The notes: generated by a model not told the origin, from the letters alone. A stretch of DNA of 64,000 nucleotides from Bacteroidales bacterium (GCA_015060405.1 SUYN01000012.1:1-64000); one strand, 5' to 3'; counted from the first letter of the stretch, positions 17,083-25,635 are shown. Program-made: numbers and translations.

Positions 17083-17829
17083 ATGAAAAAAATAATCATC
17101 TTAATTATCGCAGCAGTGGCTGCACTATCTTGCGAGAAAGACAACACACTCCGCTACAACAACCTCACAATGGGAAACATTGTCGACGGAAAGTTCGTAA
17201 GCGACCAGGGCAACACCTTCAATGTAGTGGAACAGACATGCCCGGGAAGGCTTGACACCATGAAAAGAGCCATCATCCTGTGCGATGTGCTCTACCAGGA
17301 AGAAGGCGGAGACTATGCAGTCAGACTCAACAACATGCTCAAGGTACTCACCAAGTCACCTGTAAATTCAAGCGAGGCGACAGATGAGAGTCTTCTCGTG
17401 GATGACGCGCTGATCCTCTCGGAACTGTGGATATCCGGAGGATATATGAACATGATGGTCACAATCCCCGTGAAGCAGAACAGCAAGCAGCCTCACATGA
17501 TCAATCTCATACTCGACGATTCGGCACAGGAAGCAGGAACATATTCGTTCAGCCTCCGTCACAATGCTGTCGGAGAGGTGCTGAAAACAGATGGTGACAA
17601 CAAGGACATGTATCTTGCAAATGCCTATGTAAGTTTCCCTATCACAGACATCATAACCGAAGACAGCGCAAAGATCAACCTGTCACTTAAGAGTTACAAG
17701 GTGCTCAGCGGCTATATCATCTCATCTGAGACTTTCACCGACACAATTGAGATAAACTACACCAAGGGAGCATTCGAGCAGGCTCCTGTATCAAAGAGCA
17801 GCACTTCTTCGGACTTCAGTCTGAATTAA
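17083..17829 (+). CDS. NigD-like lipoprotein
   Basis: The 248-residue product begins MKKIIILIIAAVAALSCEK, a lipoprotein signal with the lipobox ALSC. It has the two-part layout of NigD-like proteins: an N-terminal small barrel (TMGNIVDGKFVSDQGNTFNV) and a C-terminal beta-sandwich that includes FSLRHNAVGEVLKTDGDNKD. NigD is named from a bacteriocin-immunity region in Bacteroides, but most homologues have no known function. A Ser/Thr-rich tail ends the protein. It is divergent from cstA and meets the fimbrillin-like gene tail to tail. Confidence 0.75.
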   Translation: MKKIIILIIAAVAALSCEKDNTLRYNNLTMGNIVDGKFVSDQGNTFNVVEQTCPGRLDTMKRAIILCDVLYQEEGGDYAVRLNNMLKVLTKSPVNSSEATDESLLVDDALILSELWISGGYMNMMVTIPVKQNSKQPHMINLILDDSAQEAGTYSFSLRHNAVGEVLKTDGDNKDMYLANAYVSFPITDIITEDSAKINLSLKSYKVLSGYIISSETFTDTIEINYTKGAFEQAPVSKSSTSSDFSLN

Positions 17830-17848
17830 TCAAGATTCCGGATACGGT

Positions 17849-19468
17849 TTACAGGTCCCCGATGTAGTAGACATTCATTCCCCAGATCGCTACACGGGGA
17901 TCTGTCTTGTTTCCGTCATAGTCTTCCGTCATTGTGGAAAGTTCGATAGATACGCTTGTGTCAATAAGGCTTGGAATGATGAAATCTGCCATTTCTTCTG
18001 TCATATAGACCTTCAGATGGTCCGGCATGAGCACAGCCAGTTCCTCGATGTAGGCGTTGTCCTCTCCGTTGATGAATGTCCTCAAGCCCTCCACAGAGAG
18101 TCCGTAGAGCGACAGGAGGGAATTGATTTCTTTTTCGGTAATGCCATAGTAATGCTTTTCCTCGTCGATGATAGTCAGATTATGGCATCCCGGGGTCACA
18201 TCGAAATCTCCCGACGGATAAGGACGAAGGGTAAACACGGAAGGCTTCAGACCCATATACCCGGCAAACTGCTCACAGGTCATGGTGTAATCCGCATTAT
18301 ATCCCAGCAATGACATTGTCAGCGTTATGTTCTTGATGGTCAAGGCACTCCTGCTACCTGTCCAGGACGAGGCAAAGAAGCCGAATTCGGTAAGATTGAT
18401 AAGGTCGGCAATTGTTCCGGTAAGCGTCACCGACCCTGCAGTGTCTTCATCACCGAGGACAAGGAAACCGTCCACAGGCACACCGTTCACATAGCCGCTG
18501 TCGACCCTGCAGGTCGAGTCCAGGTCAAACATGCTGGCCAGGTGACGCATAGTGGTAAGCGGATGGACAAGGGAGTCGACCGACACATTGAGGGTCTTGA
18601 TCTTCCCTGCCTCGAACCTTACATCCTCCTGGAGGCGGATCGCCTTCTCCGAGCCGTTCACACAGACTGTCAGCGACGAGCCGGCTTTTGCAGTAAAAGG
18701 TTTGACGGCAAGATAGAACCGGCCTGACTCCTGTTCCTTGACCTGCACGTCTTCCACAACAAGGGTCGCAGAAGATGAAACAGAAGCCTCATTCAACGGG
18801 AGACAGAGAGCCTCCTCTCCTGAAATGTCCGCAAGGAAGCTGCCCGTCAGGCTTTCATTGGCCTTGATGCCCACGGAAGTGACATCAAGAGGCGCCGAGG
18901 TCCTGTTGGTCACATTGACAGCAACAAGGGAGGTCATATGCTTCATCATTCCGGAAGGAGTCTCATCAGAGGGCACATCCTTGATCACTGCATATAAAGG
19001 ATAATTCTTCCCGGCAATATGAGCCATGCTGTCATTACCCTTCTGAAGCTGTGATTCACCTGCAGGGGCACCTATGGTTATATAACCTCCGGCATCCACA
19101 TCAGGCGAAGCCATGGATTCTTCATAAGGATATATGAAATACCAGTCATGGCTTTCAGCCGCAAGCGGCTCCGACAGCACTCCAAGAAAGAGATTGTCGG
19201 CATGATTCTCTTCAGTAAGGACAAAGGAGCCGTCTGCGACAAACCTTCCCGAGCCGCTTTCCTCATGGAAGACACCGATACGGTCGCCTGCCTCCCATTC
19301 TGTAGACAAGCCGGAGTTCACCGTCCTGGTGTCTGCTGAGGAGGCATATATTGCATACGGAACATCCTGGCCGTCGGCCTCATCTGCAGGCCCCGGTCTG
19401 TCTATCTCCTGGACGCAACCGCTCAGCACAGCTGCAAATACCGGTAGTAATAACTTAAGTCTCTTCAT
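17849..19468 (-). CDS. Fimbrillin-like (Mfa/FimA-type) lipoprotein
   Basis: The 539-residue protein begins MKRLKLLLPVFAAVLSGCVQ, a lipoprotein signal with the lipobox LSGC. Its first half has the hallmark WEAGDRIGVF and the DWYFIYPYE strand of Bacteroidales fimbrillin-type proteins. The second half (from about residue 330) is not recognised. It may be a pilin subunit or a surface lipoprotein using the same fold. No usher-like or anchor partner is next to it. It starts 31 bp after the carboxyltransferase gene and may share its transcript. An upstream in-frame extension overlaps that gene and lacks a signal, so it was not used. Confidence 0.75.
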   Translation of the reverse strand: MKRLKLLLPVFAAVLSGCVQEIDRPGPADEADGQDVPYAIYASSADTRTVNSGLSTEWEAGDRIGVFHEESGSGRFVADGSFVLTEENHADNLFLGVLSEPLAAESHDWYFIYPYEESMASPDVDAGGYITIGAPAGESQLQKGNDSMAHIAGKNYPLYAVIKDVPSDETPSGMMKHMTSLVAVNVTNRTSAPLDVTSVGIKANESLTGSFLADISGEEALCLPLNEASVSSSATLVVEDVQVKEQESGRFYLAVKPFTAKAGSSLTVCVNGSEKAIRLQEDVRFEAGKIKTLNVSVDSLVHPLTTMRHLASMFDLDSTCRVDSGYVNGVPVDGFLVLGDEDTAGSVTLTGTIADLINLTEFGFFASSWTGSRSALTIKNITLTMSLLGYNADYTMTCEQFAGYMGLKPSVFTLRPYPSGDFDVTPGCHNLTIIDEEKHYYGITEKEINSLLSLYGLSVEGLRTFINGEDNAYIEELAVLMPDHLKVYMTEEMADFIIPSLIDTSVSIELSTMTEDYDGNKTDPRVAIWGMNVYYIGDL

Positions 19469-19499
19469 AAGCCGATTCTTTACACACAATTCAAAAAAA

Positions 19500-21281
19500 C
19501 TATTGGACGAACGCGACAATCTCGCCTTTCGCCACCTTGTCTCCCTGCTTGGCGCAGACAGCGACCACGCGGCCTGACACTGCAGGAATGATCTCTTCCA
19601 TACCGTAATAGGTCTGTATATATCCCATTGCCTCGCCGGCATCCACCTCTGTTCCGGCAACCGGTGCAGCTGAAACATCCTCCACATCATACTGCCACAT
19701 CACCTGGCCCTTTACCGGAGCCTGCACAGGCACTGCGTGAGGGTATTTCTCAGCGATCTTCTCCACATCCATCTTCGGCATCTCGACAACAGGTCTTGTG
19801 ATTACAATCGGCGCACCTGCCTTTGCCTTGGCGGCCTCAAGATCCTTGTTGAACCTTTCCTTCGCGATTCCGCTCTTGTAGTCACGGTACTGCCTTTCAT
19901 GCATTGCAAACTCAAAGAGTTCCTCTTCATCCTGTCCGAGGTCCCAGCCGTTCTCATTCATCTCCGCACGGAAACGCTCAAGTTCATCAGGGAAGGCATC
20001 CTGAGGGTTGCCGGTGTAGAATTCCAGTCCCTTCTCCTTTGCAAGGGTGACAATCTCAGGAGCAAGTTCTCCCGGCAGCCTTCCCATCTTGCCAAGGATC
20101 ATGTTCCATGTGTCCTTGTCTATGGTCGTCCAGCGAGGCTGTCCCTTGAGAAGGGCCATGAGGTTCATGAGGGCCGTGTTCTTCACATATTGGCTGAAAG
20201 GAGTCACAAGCGGAGGATAGCCCAGTCGAGGCCATACATATTCAACCTCCTGGAAGAGCATGACCATGAGCTGGTCGAGGGTCAGTTCCTGCTTTCCTTG
20301 GGCGCGGAGAGAAGCGTTTATCGCTCCATGGAAGCCCTTGAGGTCAGCCATCATCGAGCCCATCATGCCTCCAGGCAGGCCGCAGCCCACCAAAAGCGAA
20401 CTCATGTGCGAGTTGTTCGGGTCTATCCAGTAGCCGAGGAAGTCATCGATGAACTTCTGGGTGAGGGCGCGTACCTCCATATATGCATTCATATTCAGGT
20501 CCTTGACGGTGAATCCGTCCGCACGGAGCATCTCACGAATCGTTATCACGTCCGGGTGGACCTTGCCCCACGACAACGGTTCCACCGCGACATCAAGGTA
20601 GTCTGCACCCGCACGTGCCACTTCAAGCATTGAGGCAGGAGAGAAGCCCGGTCCGCAATGGCCATGGTACTGTACCTTGATGTGAGGGTATTTCTTCTTT
20701 ATCTGGCTTGTAAGTTCTGCAAGGAAGGAAGGGCGTCCGACTCCAGCCATGTCCTTGAGGCAGATCTCGTCGCAGCCGTATTCCACTACCTTGTCCACGA
20801 CCCCCATGTAGTATTCCACGGTGTGGACAGGAGAATTTGTGATGGACAAGGCGACCTGGGAGATCATTCCGGCCTTCTTTGCATACTCGACACTCAGACG
20901 CAGATTCCTGTGGTCGTTCAGACCGCAGAAGGAGCGGGAGATGTCAGTTCCCTGGGCATGCTTGACCTTGTACATGAGCTCTCGCACATCTGCCGGAACA
21001 GGATTCATGCGGAGCGCATTCAATCCTCTTTCAAGCATATGTGTCTGAATTCCTGCCTTATGGAAAGGAGCGGTCCATTCACGAACAGCGACATTAGGAT
21101 TCTCTCCGAAAAGGAGATTCACCTGCTCGAAGGCTCCTCCATTAGTCTCGACACGGTCGAAACATCCCATCTCGATGATTGCCGGAGCAACCTCCTTCAA
21201 TTGAGCCACAGTCGGAACATACTTTCCCGACGACTGCCACATATCCCTGTATACCAGAGAGAATTTTATTTCTTTTCCCAT
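19500..21281 (-). CDS. Carboxyltransferase (OadA/PycB-like) with a biotinyl-like domain lacking the biotin lysine
   Basis: The 593-residue protein has the conserved carboxyltransferase TIM barrel. It opens with MGKEIKFSLVYRDMWQSS, contains ICLKDMAG with the candidate catalytic Lys, and has HGHCGPG where family members usually have HxHDxxG. A helical conserved carboxylase domain follows. The C-terminal 75 residues form a biotinyl/lipoyl-like barrel, but the biotinylation motif (normally EAMKM) reads IQTYYGMEEI, with no lysine. It therefore may not carry biotin. Oxaloacetate decarboxylase or pyruvate carboxylase activity cannot be assumed. No beta or gamma decarboxylase subunit genes lie nearby. 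Confidence 0.8.
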   Translation of the reverse strand: MGKEIKFSLVYRDMWQSSGKYVPTVAQLKEVAPAIIEMGCFDRVETNGGAFEQVNLLFGENPNVAVREWTAPFHKAGIQTHMLERGLNALRMNPVPADVRELMYKVKHAQGTDISRSFCGLNDHRNLRLSVEYAKKAGMISQVALSITNSPVHTVEYYMGVVDKVVEYGCDEICLKDMAGVGRPSFLAELTSQIKKKYPHIKVQYHGHCGPGFSPASMLEVARAGADYLDVAVEPLSWGKVHPDVITIREMLRADGFTVKDLNMNAYMEVRALTQKFIDDFLGYWIDPNNSHMSSLLVGCGLPGGMMGSMMADLKGFHGAINASLRAQGKQELTLDQLMVMLFQEVEYVWPRLGYPPLVTPFSQYVKNTALMNLMALLKGQPRWTTIDKDTWNMILGKMGRLPGELAPEIVTLAKEKGLEFYTGNPQDAFPDELERFRAEMNENGWDLGQDEEELFEFAMHERQYRDYKSGIAKERFNKDLEAAKAKAGAPIVITRPVVEMPKMDVEKIAEKYPHAVPVQAPVKGQVMWQYDVEDVSAAPVAGTEVDAGEAMGYIQTYYGMEEIIPAVSGRVVAVCAKQGDKVAKGEIVAFVQ

Positions 21282-21301
21282 ACTACTTTATCCTAATCAT
21301 A

Positions 21302-21309
21302 CAAATATA
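21302..21309 (-). promoter_or_regulatory. Putative -7 element for the carboxyltransferase gene
   Basis: CAAATATA gives TATATTTG on the minus strand, 21-28 bp before the start codon. A TTTG lies upstream but at a shorter than usual distance (about 13 bp). Confidence 0.4.
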
Positions 21310-21370
21310 ATAATTCATTTGACAAATCTGTGCACCGGATAAAAAAAATATAAATTTTAACACCTCGGTG

Positions 21371-21400
21371 TTGCAGAAACAAAAAAAATACCTATCTTTG
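21371..21400 (+). promoter_or_regulatory. Promoter for tRNA-His
   Basis: TTG at 21371-21373 and TATCTTTG at 21393-21400 are 19 bp apart. The tRNA begins about 19 bp downstream. Confidence 0.6.
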
Positions 21401-21419
21401 CACTCCATTAACCAACATG

Positions 21420-21493
21420 GTGCCCATAGTTCAGTTGGTTAGAGCGTCAGATTGTGGTTCTGAATGTCGTGGGTTCGAATCCCACTGGGCACC
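21420..21493 (+). tRNA. tRNA-His (GTG)
   Basis: A full cloverleaf can be drawn. The acceptor stem is GTGCCCA with TGGGCAC, and the D-arm region contains AGTTCAGTTGGTTAGAGC. The anticodon stem CAGAT/TTCTG surrounds a loop with anticodon GTG, and the T arm GTGGG-TTCGAAT-CCCAC follows. The G at 21419 can serve as the extra G-1 that marks tRNA-His, pairing with discriminator C at 21493. CCA is not encoded and must be added. Confidence 0.96.
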
Positions 21494-21494
21494 C

Positions 21495-21523
21495 AAAAGG
21501 AAGTCGCAAGACTTCCTTTTTTT
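21495..21523 (+). terminator. Terminator after tRNA-His
   Basis: AAAAGGAAGTC and GACTTCCTTTT flank a GCAA tetraloop and are followed by more T residues. It is a standard intrinsic terminator directly after the tRNA. Confidence 0.85.
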
Positions 21524-21538
21524 GTAACCGGTGGGTGA

Positions 21539-21655
21539 GAACCCACAGGGTTCGGGGTTCGGCCAGATGGGAACCCACCGGGTTCGGATTCGGCCAGATA
21601 ATCGGTCCTTTATCTGGCCGCGCACAGCAAAACCCCATCTCCGGCCAGATAATCG
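21539..21655. repeat. Short tandem and inverted repeats downstream of tRNA-His
   Basis: Two adjacent 31-32 bp units begin GAACCCACMGGGTTCGG and contain TTCGGCCAGAT (21539-21570 and 21571-21602). GGCCAGATAA at 21592-21601 pairs with TTATCTGGCC at 21610-21619 as a hairpin, and CGGCCAGATAATCG recurs at 21642-21655. The 330-bp gap between tRNA and porin gene contains this block and a promoter. No gene was recognised in it. The block may be remains of an element inserted at the tRNA, but no integrase is present. Confidence 0.55.
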
Positions 21656-21760
21656 AGCTTTTTCATGGCCGTCACTGTCACAAACTATCCAGAAAAAGGC
21701 CTGTTTCCCTTGACAGTGATGTAAGGGAGGAAGTGACAGCAGCAAGTGAAGTACGACCAG

Positions 21761-21791
21761 TTTGCAATAAGCGGGAAAAGTCTTATCTTTG
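21761..21791 (+). promoter_or_regulatory. Promoter for the porin gene
   Basis: TTTG at 21761-21764 and TATCTTTG at 21784-21791 are 19 bp apart, a full consensus match, 65 bp before the start codon. Confidence 0.65.
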
Positions 21792-21856
21792 CGAAACTGG
21801 TCATAGGAATTACAGTGATCATTTGACAGTAGAGAATTCCGACATTACTCCGGCAG

Positions 21857-22936
21857 ATGAAAAAGACTATTCTTGCAGCGCTCCTGATTTTCGGAGCAGC
21901 AGCCGCACAGACACAGGCGCGGACTCGGACTCAAGCGCAGGCCGAGACACGGGCTGAAGCAAAGACTGAGGAAAAGGCGCAGGTCCATAATGCCATAGAC
22001 ATAATGGCTGAAGTCAGGGCCGACTATCAGCACGAAGATGTTGATGGGAGCATGATTCCCGCAGGTTCGGGCTTCAAGGGCAGGTATCTGAACCTGCACA
22101 TAAACGGAAACATAGGAAAGCAATTCACGTATTCCTACCGCCAGCGTCTGAACAAGGCAAACACATCGCAGAGTTTCTTCAACGCCACAGACTGGGCGCA
22201 CCTCACCTACTCACCGGACAGCCGCTGGATGATCTCAGCGGGAAAACAGGTCGTGGGCATCGGAGGGTATGAATATGACCGTGCACCGATTGACGTCTAT
22301 ACAGCCTGCGAGTTCTGGAACAACTTCGCCTGTTACCAGTTCGGAGCCAGCGTTTCATATATTCTCAACGGCGGAAGCGACAAGATCATGCTCCAGGCCA
22401 CCCAGAGTCCCTACAGGAACGAAGCGACTGAGGACACCTACGCCTACAACCTCATGTGGACAGGCTCCCACGGATGGTTCAACAGCCTGTATTCTGTAAA
22501 CCTCATAGAATATGCTCCCGGAAGATTCCTGAACTATCTGGCTTTAGGCAACCACTTTGCCCTTGGGGATCTGGACATCTACCTCGACTTCATGAACAGG
22601 GCTGCGGGAGGACAGAAGTCCTTCTTCGACGACTGTTCCATCATCCTTGAGGGCGTATACTCGCTGAACAGTCAATGGATTGTATTCGGGAAGATGATGT
22701 ACGACGTCAACAGATCCGACATTCCTGCAGACAGGTCAGTACTGCCCGGCACAGAGCTGCTCACATTCGGAGCAGGAGTGGAATTCTTCCCGCTGAAAGA
22801 CAACCGCGATGTCCGTCTGCATGCGAACCTGTTCTACACCTCGGGACAGAACGGCAATCCCGCAGGGACCCTCGTGAACGGACGCACCCTCATCGACGCA
22901 GGCGTAAAATGGAAAATTCACATCCTATCAAGATAA
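21857..22936 (+). CDS. Outer-membrane porin-like protein
   Basis: The 359-residue protein has a signal peptide (MKKTILAALLIFGAAAAQTQ) and an unusual Ala/Arg/Thr/Glu-rich linker. The rest alternates short amphipathic strands and aromatic girdles (FTYSYRQRLNKANTSQSFF, WMISAGKQVVGIGGYEYDRA), in the style of phosphate-selective-porin-like Bacteroidota proteins. It should form a beta barrel in the outer membrane. The substrate is unknown, but the next gene, 6 bp downstream, encodes a nucleoside-gate membrane protein, so the pair may move a related small molecule across both membranes. That link is inference. Confidence 0.7.
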   Translation: MKKTILAALLIFGAAAAQTQARTRTQAQAETRAEAKTEEKAQVHNAIDIMAEVRADYQHEDVDGSMIPAGSGFKGRYLNLHINGNIGKQFTYSYRQRLNKANTSQSFFNATDWAHLTYSPDSRWMISAGKQVVGIGGYEYDRAPIDVYTACEFWNNFACYQFGASVSYILNGGSDKIMLQATQSPYRNEATEDTYAYNLMWTGSHGWFNSLYSVNLIEYAPGRFLNYLALGNHFALGDLDIYLDFMNRAAGGQKSFFDDCSIILEGVYSLNSQWIVFGKMMYDVNRSDIPADRSVLPGTELLTFGAGVEFFPLKDNRDVRLHANLFYTSGQNGNPAGTLVNGRTLIDAGVKWKIHILSR

Positions 22937-22942
22937 TTCAGT

Positions 22943-24085
22943 ATGAAACCTAAAAAGAAAGGTATAGGCAGATATATACCAGCCGGTATCCCCTGCCTCC
23001 TGATCGTAGGAGGCCTGTTCGTATGGCTCGGATCGGTGATGGGCACCTCAAACATGCTCAACACCATCATGAAGACAGCCCATGACCTCCTGCTTAACAC
23101 CGTCTTCTACCTGATGGCCATCTGCGTGATCACCGGTGCACTCAGCAAGATCTTCGTGGAATTCGGAGTCGTGACACTTTTCGAAAAGCTCCTCCGTCCG
23201 CTGATGAAGCCTCTGTTCAATCTCCCGGGAGTGGCGTCGCTCGGAGCCGTGATGACCTTTCTTTCTGACAATCCCGCCATCATTTCGCTCGCCCAGGACA
23301 AGAAGTTCAGCAGCTATTTCAAGAAGTACCAGTTCATCTCGCTGACCAACTTCGGAACAGCCTTCGGAATGGGCCTGCTCGTCATTGTGTTCATGATAGG
23401 ACAGGGATTCTACATTGAGCCGTTCATCGGATTCTTCGGAGCTTTCATAGGATGCATAGTCTCCACCAGACTCATGCAGAGATTCATACTGAAGGCCTGT
23501 CCGTCCTATCTCACAGAGGATGTCTGCGAAAGAACCGCTGAAAAGGAGACCGTTGAGAAAGTGGACGAGAGGTCCATGTTTGTAAGAATACTCGACTCGC
23601 TCCTTGACGGAGGCCGCACCGGTGTGGATGTCGGCCTTGCGATCATCCCCGGTGTCGTCATCATCTCCACCCTCGTGATGATCCTCACTTTCGGAGCTGG
23701 GCCTGATGGTTACACAGGAGCGGCTTACCAGGGAGTGGAAGCCCTGCCTTGGCTCGCCGGCAAGATCAATTTCGTATTCGAATTCCTTTTCGGTTTCTCA
23801 GATCCTCATGTCGTGGCATTCCCTATCACGGCTCTCGGAGCAGTAGGAGCTGCCCTCGGCCTCGTGCCTGAGTTCCTTACCAACGGATGGATGGACGGCA
23901 ATGCGATTGCAGTGTGCACGGCCATCGGAATGTGCTGGAGCGGCTACCTCAGCACTCACACAGCGATGCTCGACTCGCTCGGCTACCGCAACCTCACATC
24001 GAAGGCCATACTAGCCCACACCATCGGAGGCCTTGTCGCGGCGATTACATCACATTGGGTCTATATGCTATATGCATTGATTTAG
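22943..24085 (+). CDS. Nucleoside-recognition (Gate) domain membrane protein
   Basis: The 380-residue inner-membrane protein has about nine hydrophobic segments in two Gate-like halves. The first contains VMTFLSDNPAIISLAQDKKF. The second begins near residue 220 with RTGVDVGLAIIPGVVIISTL and ends with SGYLSTHTAMLDSLGYRNL. A charged linker (TAEKETVEKVDERS) separates them. This architecture belongs to the SpmA/SpmB-related family related to nucleoside transporters. Transport of a nucleoside-like or other small molecule is plausible but unproven. It lies 6 bp after the porin gene and should be co-transcribed. Confidence 0.75.
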   Translation: MKPKKKGIGRYIPAGIPCLLIVGGLFVWLGSVMGTSNMLNTIMKTAHDLLLNTVFYLMAICVITGALSKIFVEFGVVTLFEKLLRPLMKPLFNLPGVASLGAVMTFLSDNPAIISLAQDKKFSSYFKKYQFISLTNFGTAFGMGLLVIVFMIGQGFYIEPFIGFFGAFIGCIVSTRLMQRFILKACPSYLTEDVCERTAEKETVEKVDERSMFVRILDSLLDGGRTGVDVGLAIIPGVVIISTLVMILTFGAGPDGYTGAAYQGVEALPWLAGKINFVFEFLFGFSDPHVVAFPITALGAVGAALGLVPEFLTNGWMDGNAIAVCTAIGMCWSGYLSTHTAMLDSLGYRNLTSKAILAHTIGGLVAAITSHWVYMLYALI

Positions 24086-24176
24086 AAACTATCCGCGAAG
24101 GATTCCATTAAAAAAAAGACAAAACTTTAAAAAAAAAGAAAAATCATCACAGTCCGGACCCGGATTGTAACGTTTA

Positions 24177-24231
24177 TCTGCGCAGGACATCTATCTTTGC
24201 CCCAGGGCATTAAAAAGATGTCCTGCGCAGA
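24177..24231. promoter_or_regulatory. Perfect 16-bp inverted repeat enclosing the radC -7 element
   Basis: TCTGCGCAGGACATCT (24177-24192) and AGATGTCCTGCGCAGA (24216-24231) are exact complements around a 23-bp centre. The centre carries TATCTTTG (24192-24199), a perfect -7 element. The second arm ends two bases before the radC ATG. A transcript from this promoter would include only the second arm, so the symmetry acts, if at all, in DNA: as a wide operator, a cruciform, or the trace of an insertion. No well-placed -33 TTG is seen. Confidence 0.7.
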
Positions 24232-24233
24232 TT

Positions 24234-24920
24234 ATGAAGATCAAGGAACTGAGTCTGGATGAGAGACCTCGTGAAAAGATGCTGGAGAAAGGAGCGGAGG
24301 TCCTCAGCAATGCCGAACTTCTGGCAATCATGCTCCGCACCGGCACAGGAGGAATGAATGCAGTCGACACTGCCAGGGAGCTTCTGGCCGGCTGCGGCAA
24401 CAGGATAAACGAGATAGCCGACATGTCAGTGGAAAGGCTTTGCAGGGTAAGGGGAATAGGTCCAGGAAAGGCGGTGTGCATTGCGGCGGCTTTCGAGCTG
24501 GGGAGAAGATGCGCCGAGGAGGCCGCAAGGAAAGAATGCCGAAAGATATCATCACCCAGGGCTGCAGCACAGCTTCTGGTCCCGCACATGCGCGACCTCG
24601 ACCATGAAGAATGCTGGGTACTGTACCTCAACAGGGCGAATTACCTGATCGGCAAGGAAAGGATCACGACGGGGAGCGGAGAGGCGACCTTGATAGATGT
24701 CAGGACCATTGTCAGGAAGGCTCTGGAGAAGAAGGCCTCGGGAATCATACTTGCCCACAACCACCCTTCCGGGAACGCCATGCCGGGCAAGGCGGACATG
24801 GAGGAGACGGGACGCCTGAAGAAGGCCCTGCAGACATGTGACATAGGGCTGACAGACCATATAGTCATAGCCACCGGATCGTATTACAGCTTTGCAGACG
24901 AAGAATTGAGCAGCATCTGA
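24234..24920 (+). CDS. radC: RadC-family JAB/JAMM-domain protein
   Basis: The 228-residue protein has the N-terminal helix-hairpin-helix region (VERLCRVRGIGPGKAVCIAA). Its C-terminal JAMM metalloprotease-like domain carries HNHPSG (IILAHNHPSGNAMPGKADME) and the upstream Glu. The length is that of the standard chromosomal RadC. The cellular role is unsettled: it was once linked to DNA repair, and the domain suggests a metal-dependent hydrolase. Its promoter is embedded in a long perfect palindrome. The upp gene follows with its own promoter. Confidence 0.93.
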   Translation: MKIKELSLDERPREKMLEKGAEVLSNAELLAIMLRTGTGGMNAVDTARELLAGCGNRINEIADMSVERLCRVRGIGPGKAVCIAAAFELGRRCAEEAARKECRKISSPRAAAQLLVPHMRDLDHEECWVLYLNRANYLIGKERITTGSGEATLIDVRTIVRKALEKKASGIILAHNHPSGNAMPGKADMEETGRLKKALQTCDIGLTDHIVIATGSYYSFADEELSSI

Positions 24921-24921
24921 T

Positions 24922-24952
24922 TTGGAGTTGTTGCTAAATCGCGTATATTTGC
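24922..24952 (+). promoter_or_regulatory. Promoter for upp
   Basis: TTTG at 24922-24925 and TATATTTG at 24945-24952 are 19 bp apart, a full consensus match, 29 bp before the start codon. Confidence 0.65.
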
Positions 24953-24981
24953 AGACAATAATCAAATCAACATTTCACGAT

Positions 24982-25635
24982 ATGGAAGTCATCAATCTCG
25001 GAGAGAAGAATTCTATCCTAAACAAATTCGTCGCTCAGATGCGCGACAAGACAGTCCAGAAAGACAGCATGCGTTTCCGCAGAAACCTTGAGAGACTCGG
25101 CGAAATCTTCGCATATGAGATCAGCCAGCGTCTTGAACATTCAAATAAGGACGTTGTCACTCCTCTCGGCATTGCAAGCATCCCTACTTACGACGACAAG
25201 GTGGTGGTTGCAACCATCCTTCGTGCTGGCCTGCCGTTGCATCAGGGCATACTTAACTATTTCGATGACGCTCAGAATGCATTCGTCGCAGCGTACAGAA
25301 AATACGACAAAGGCGAGGACTTCCATATCAACATAGAGTACTGCAGCACTCCTGACCTCACAGGAAAGACGCTCATCCTTGCCGACACGATGCTTGCTAC
25401 CGGCGCATCGCTCGAGATCGCCTACAAGAAGCTTTGTGATGAAGGAGAGCCGGCACACACCCACCTCGTATGCCCGATTTCAAGCGCCTACGCCGTGGAG
25501 TACCTCCAGAAGCACCTTCTCAATGAGAACGTGACACTCTGGGTGGCTGCAATCGATGAAGAGCTCACCAGCCATTCATATATAGTCCCTGGTCTTGGCG
25601 ACGCCGGCGACCTGGCTTTCGGTGAGAAGAAATAA
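24982..25635 (+). CDS. upp: Uracil phosphoribosyltransferase
   Basis: The enzyme salvages uracil to UMP using PRPP. The 217-residue protein has the PRPP-binding motif in LILADTMLATGASLEIAYKK and a uracil-binding C-terminal part (DEELTSHSYIVPGLGDAGDL). The start gives MEVINLGEKNSILNKFVAQM, the family N-terminus. A 20-codon upstream extension overlaps the promoter and is rejected. Its stop codon abuts the rpoN stop codon on the other strand with no intervening base. Confidence 0.93.
   Translation: MEVINLGEKNSILNKFVAQMRDKTVQKDSMRFRRNLERLGEIFAYEISQRLEHSNKDVVTPLGIASIPTYDDKVVVATILRAGLPLHQGILNYFDDAQNAFVAAYRKYDKGEDFHINIEYCSTPDLTGKTLILADTMLATGASLEIAYKKLCDEGEPAHTHLVCPISSAYAVEYLQKHLLNENVTLWVAAIDEELTSHSYIVPGLGDAGDLAFGEKK

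Noticed and set aside
17849..19690. Longer fimbrillin-like reading starting inside the carboxyltransferase gene
   Set aside because: The first 74 residues are Arg/Trp-rich shadow sequence; the internal ATG gives a lipoprotein signal.
19500..21281. Confident assignment as oxaloacetate decarboxylase alpha subunit
   Set aside because: The biotin lysine is missing and no beta or gamma subunit genes are adjacent, so only a family-level call is made.
21431..21745. Minus-strand 104-codon frame across tRNA-His
   Set aside because: It is antisense to the tRNA; the QWDSNPRHSEP-type translation is a well-known artefact of tRNA regions.
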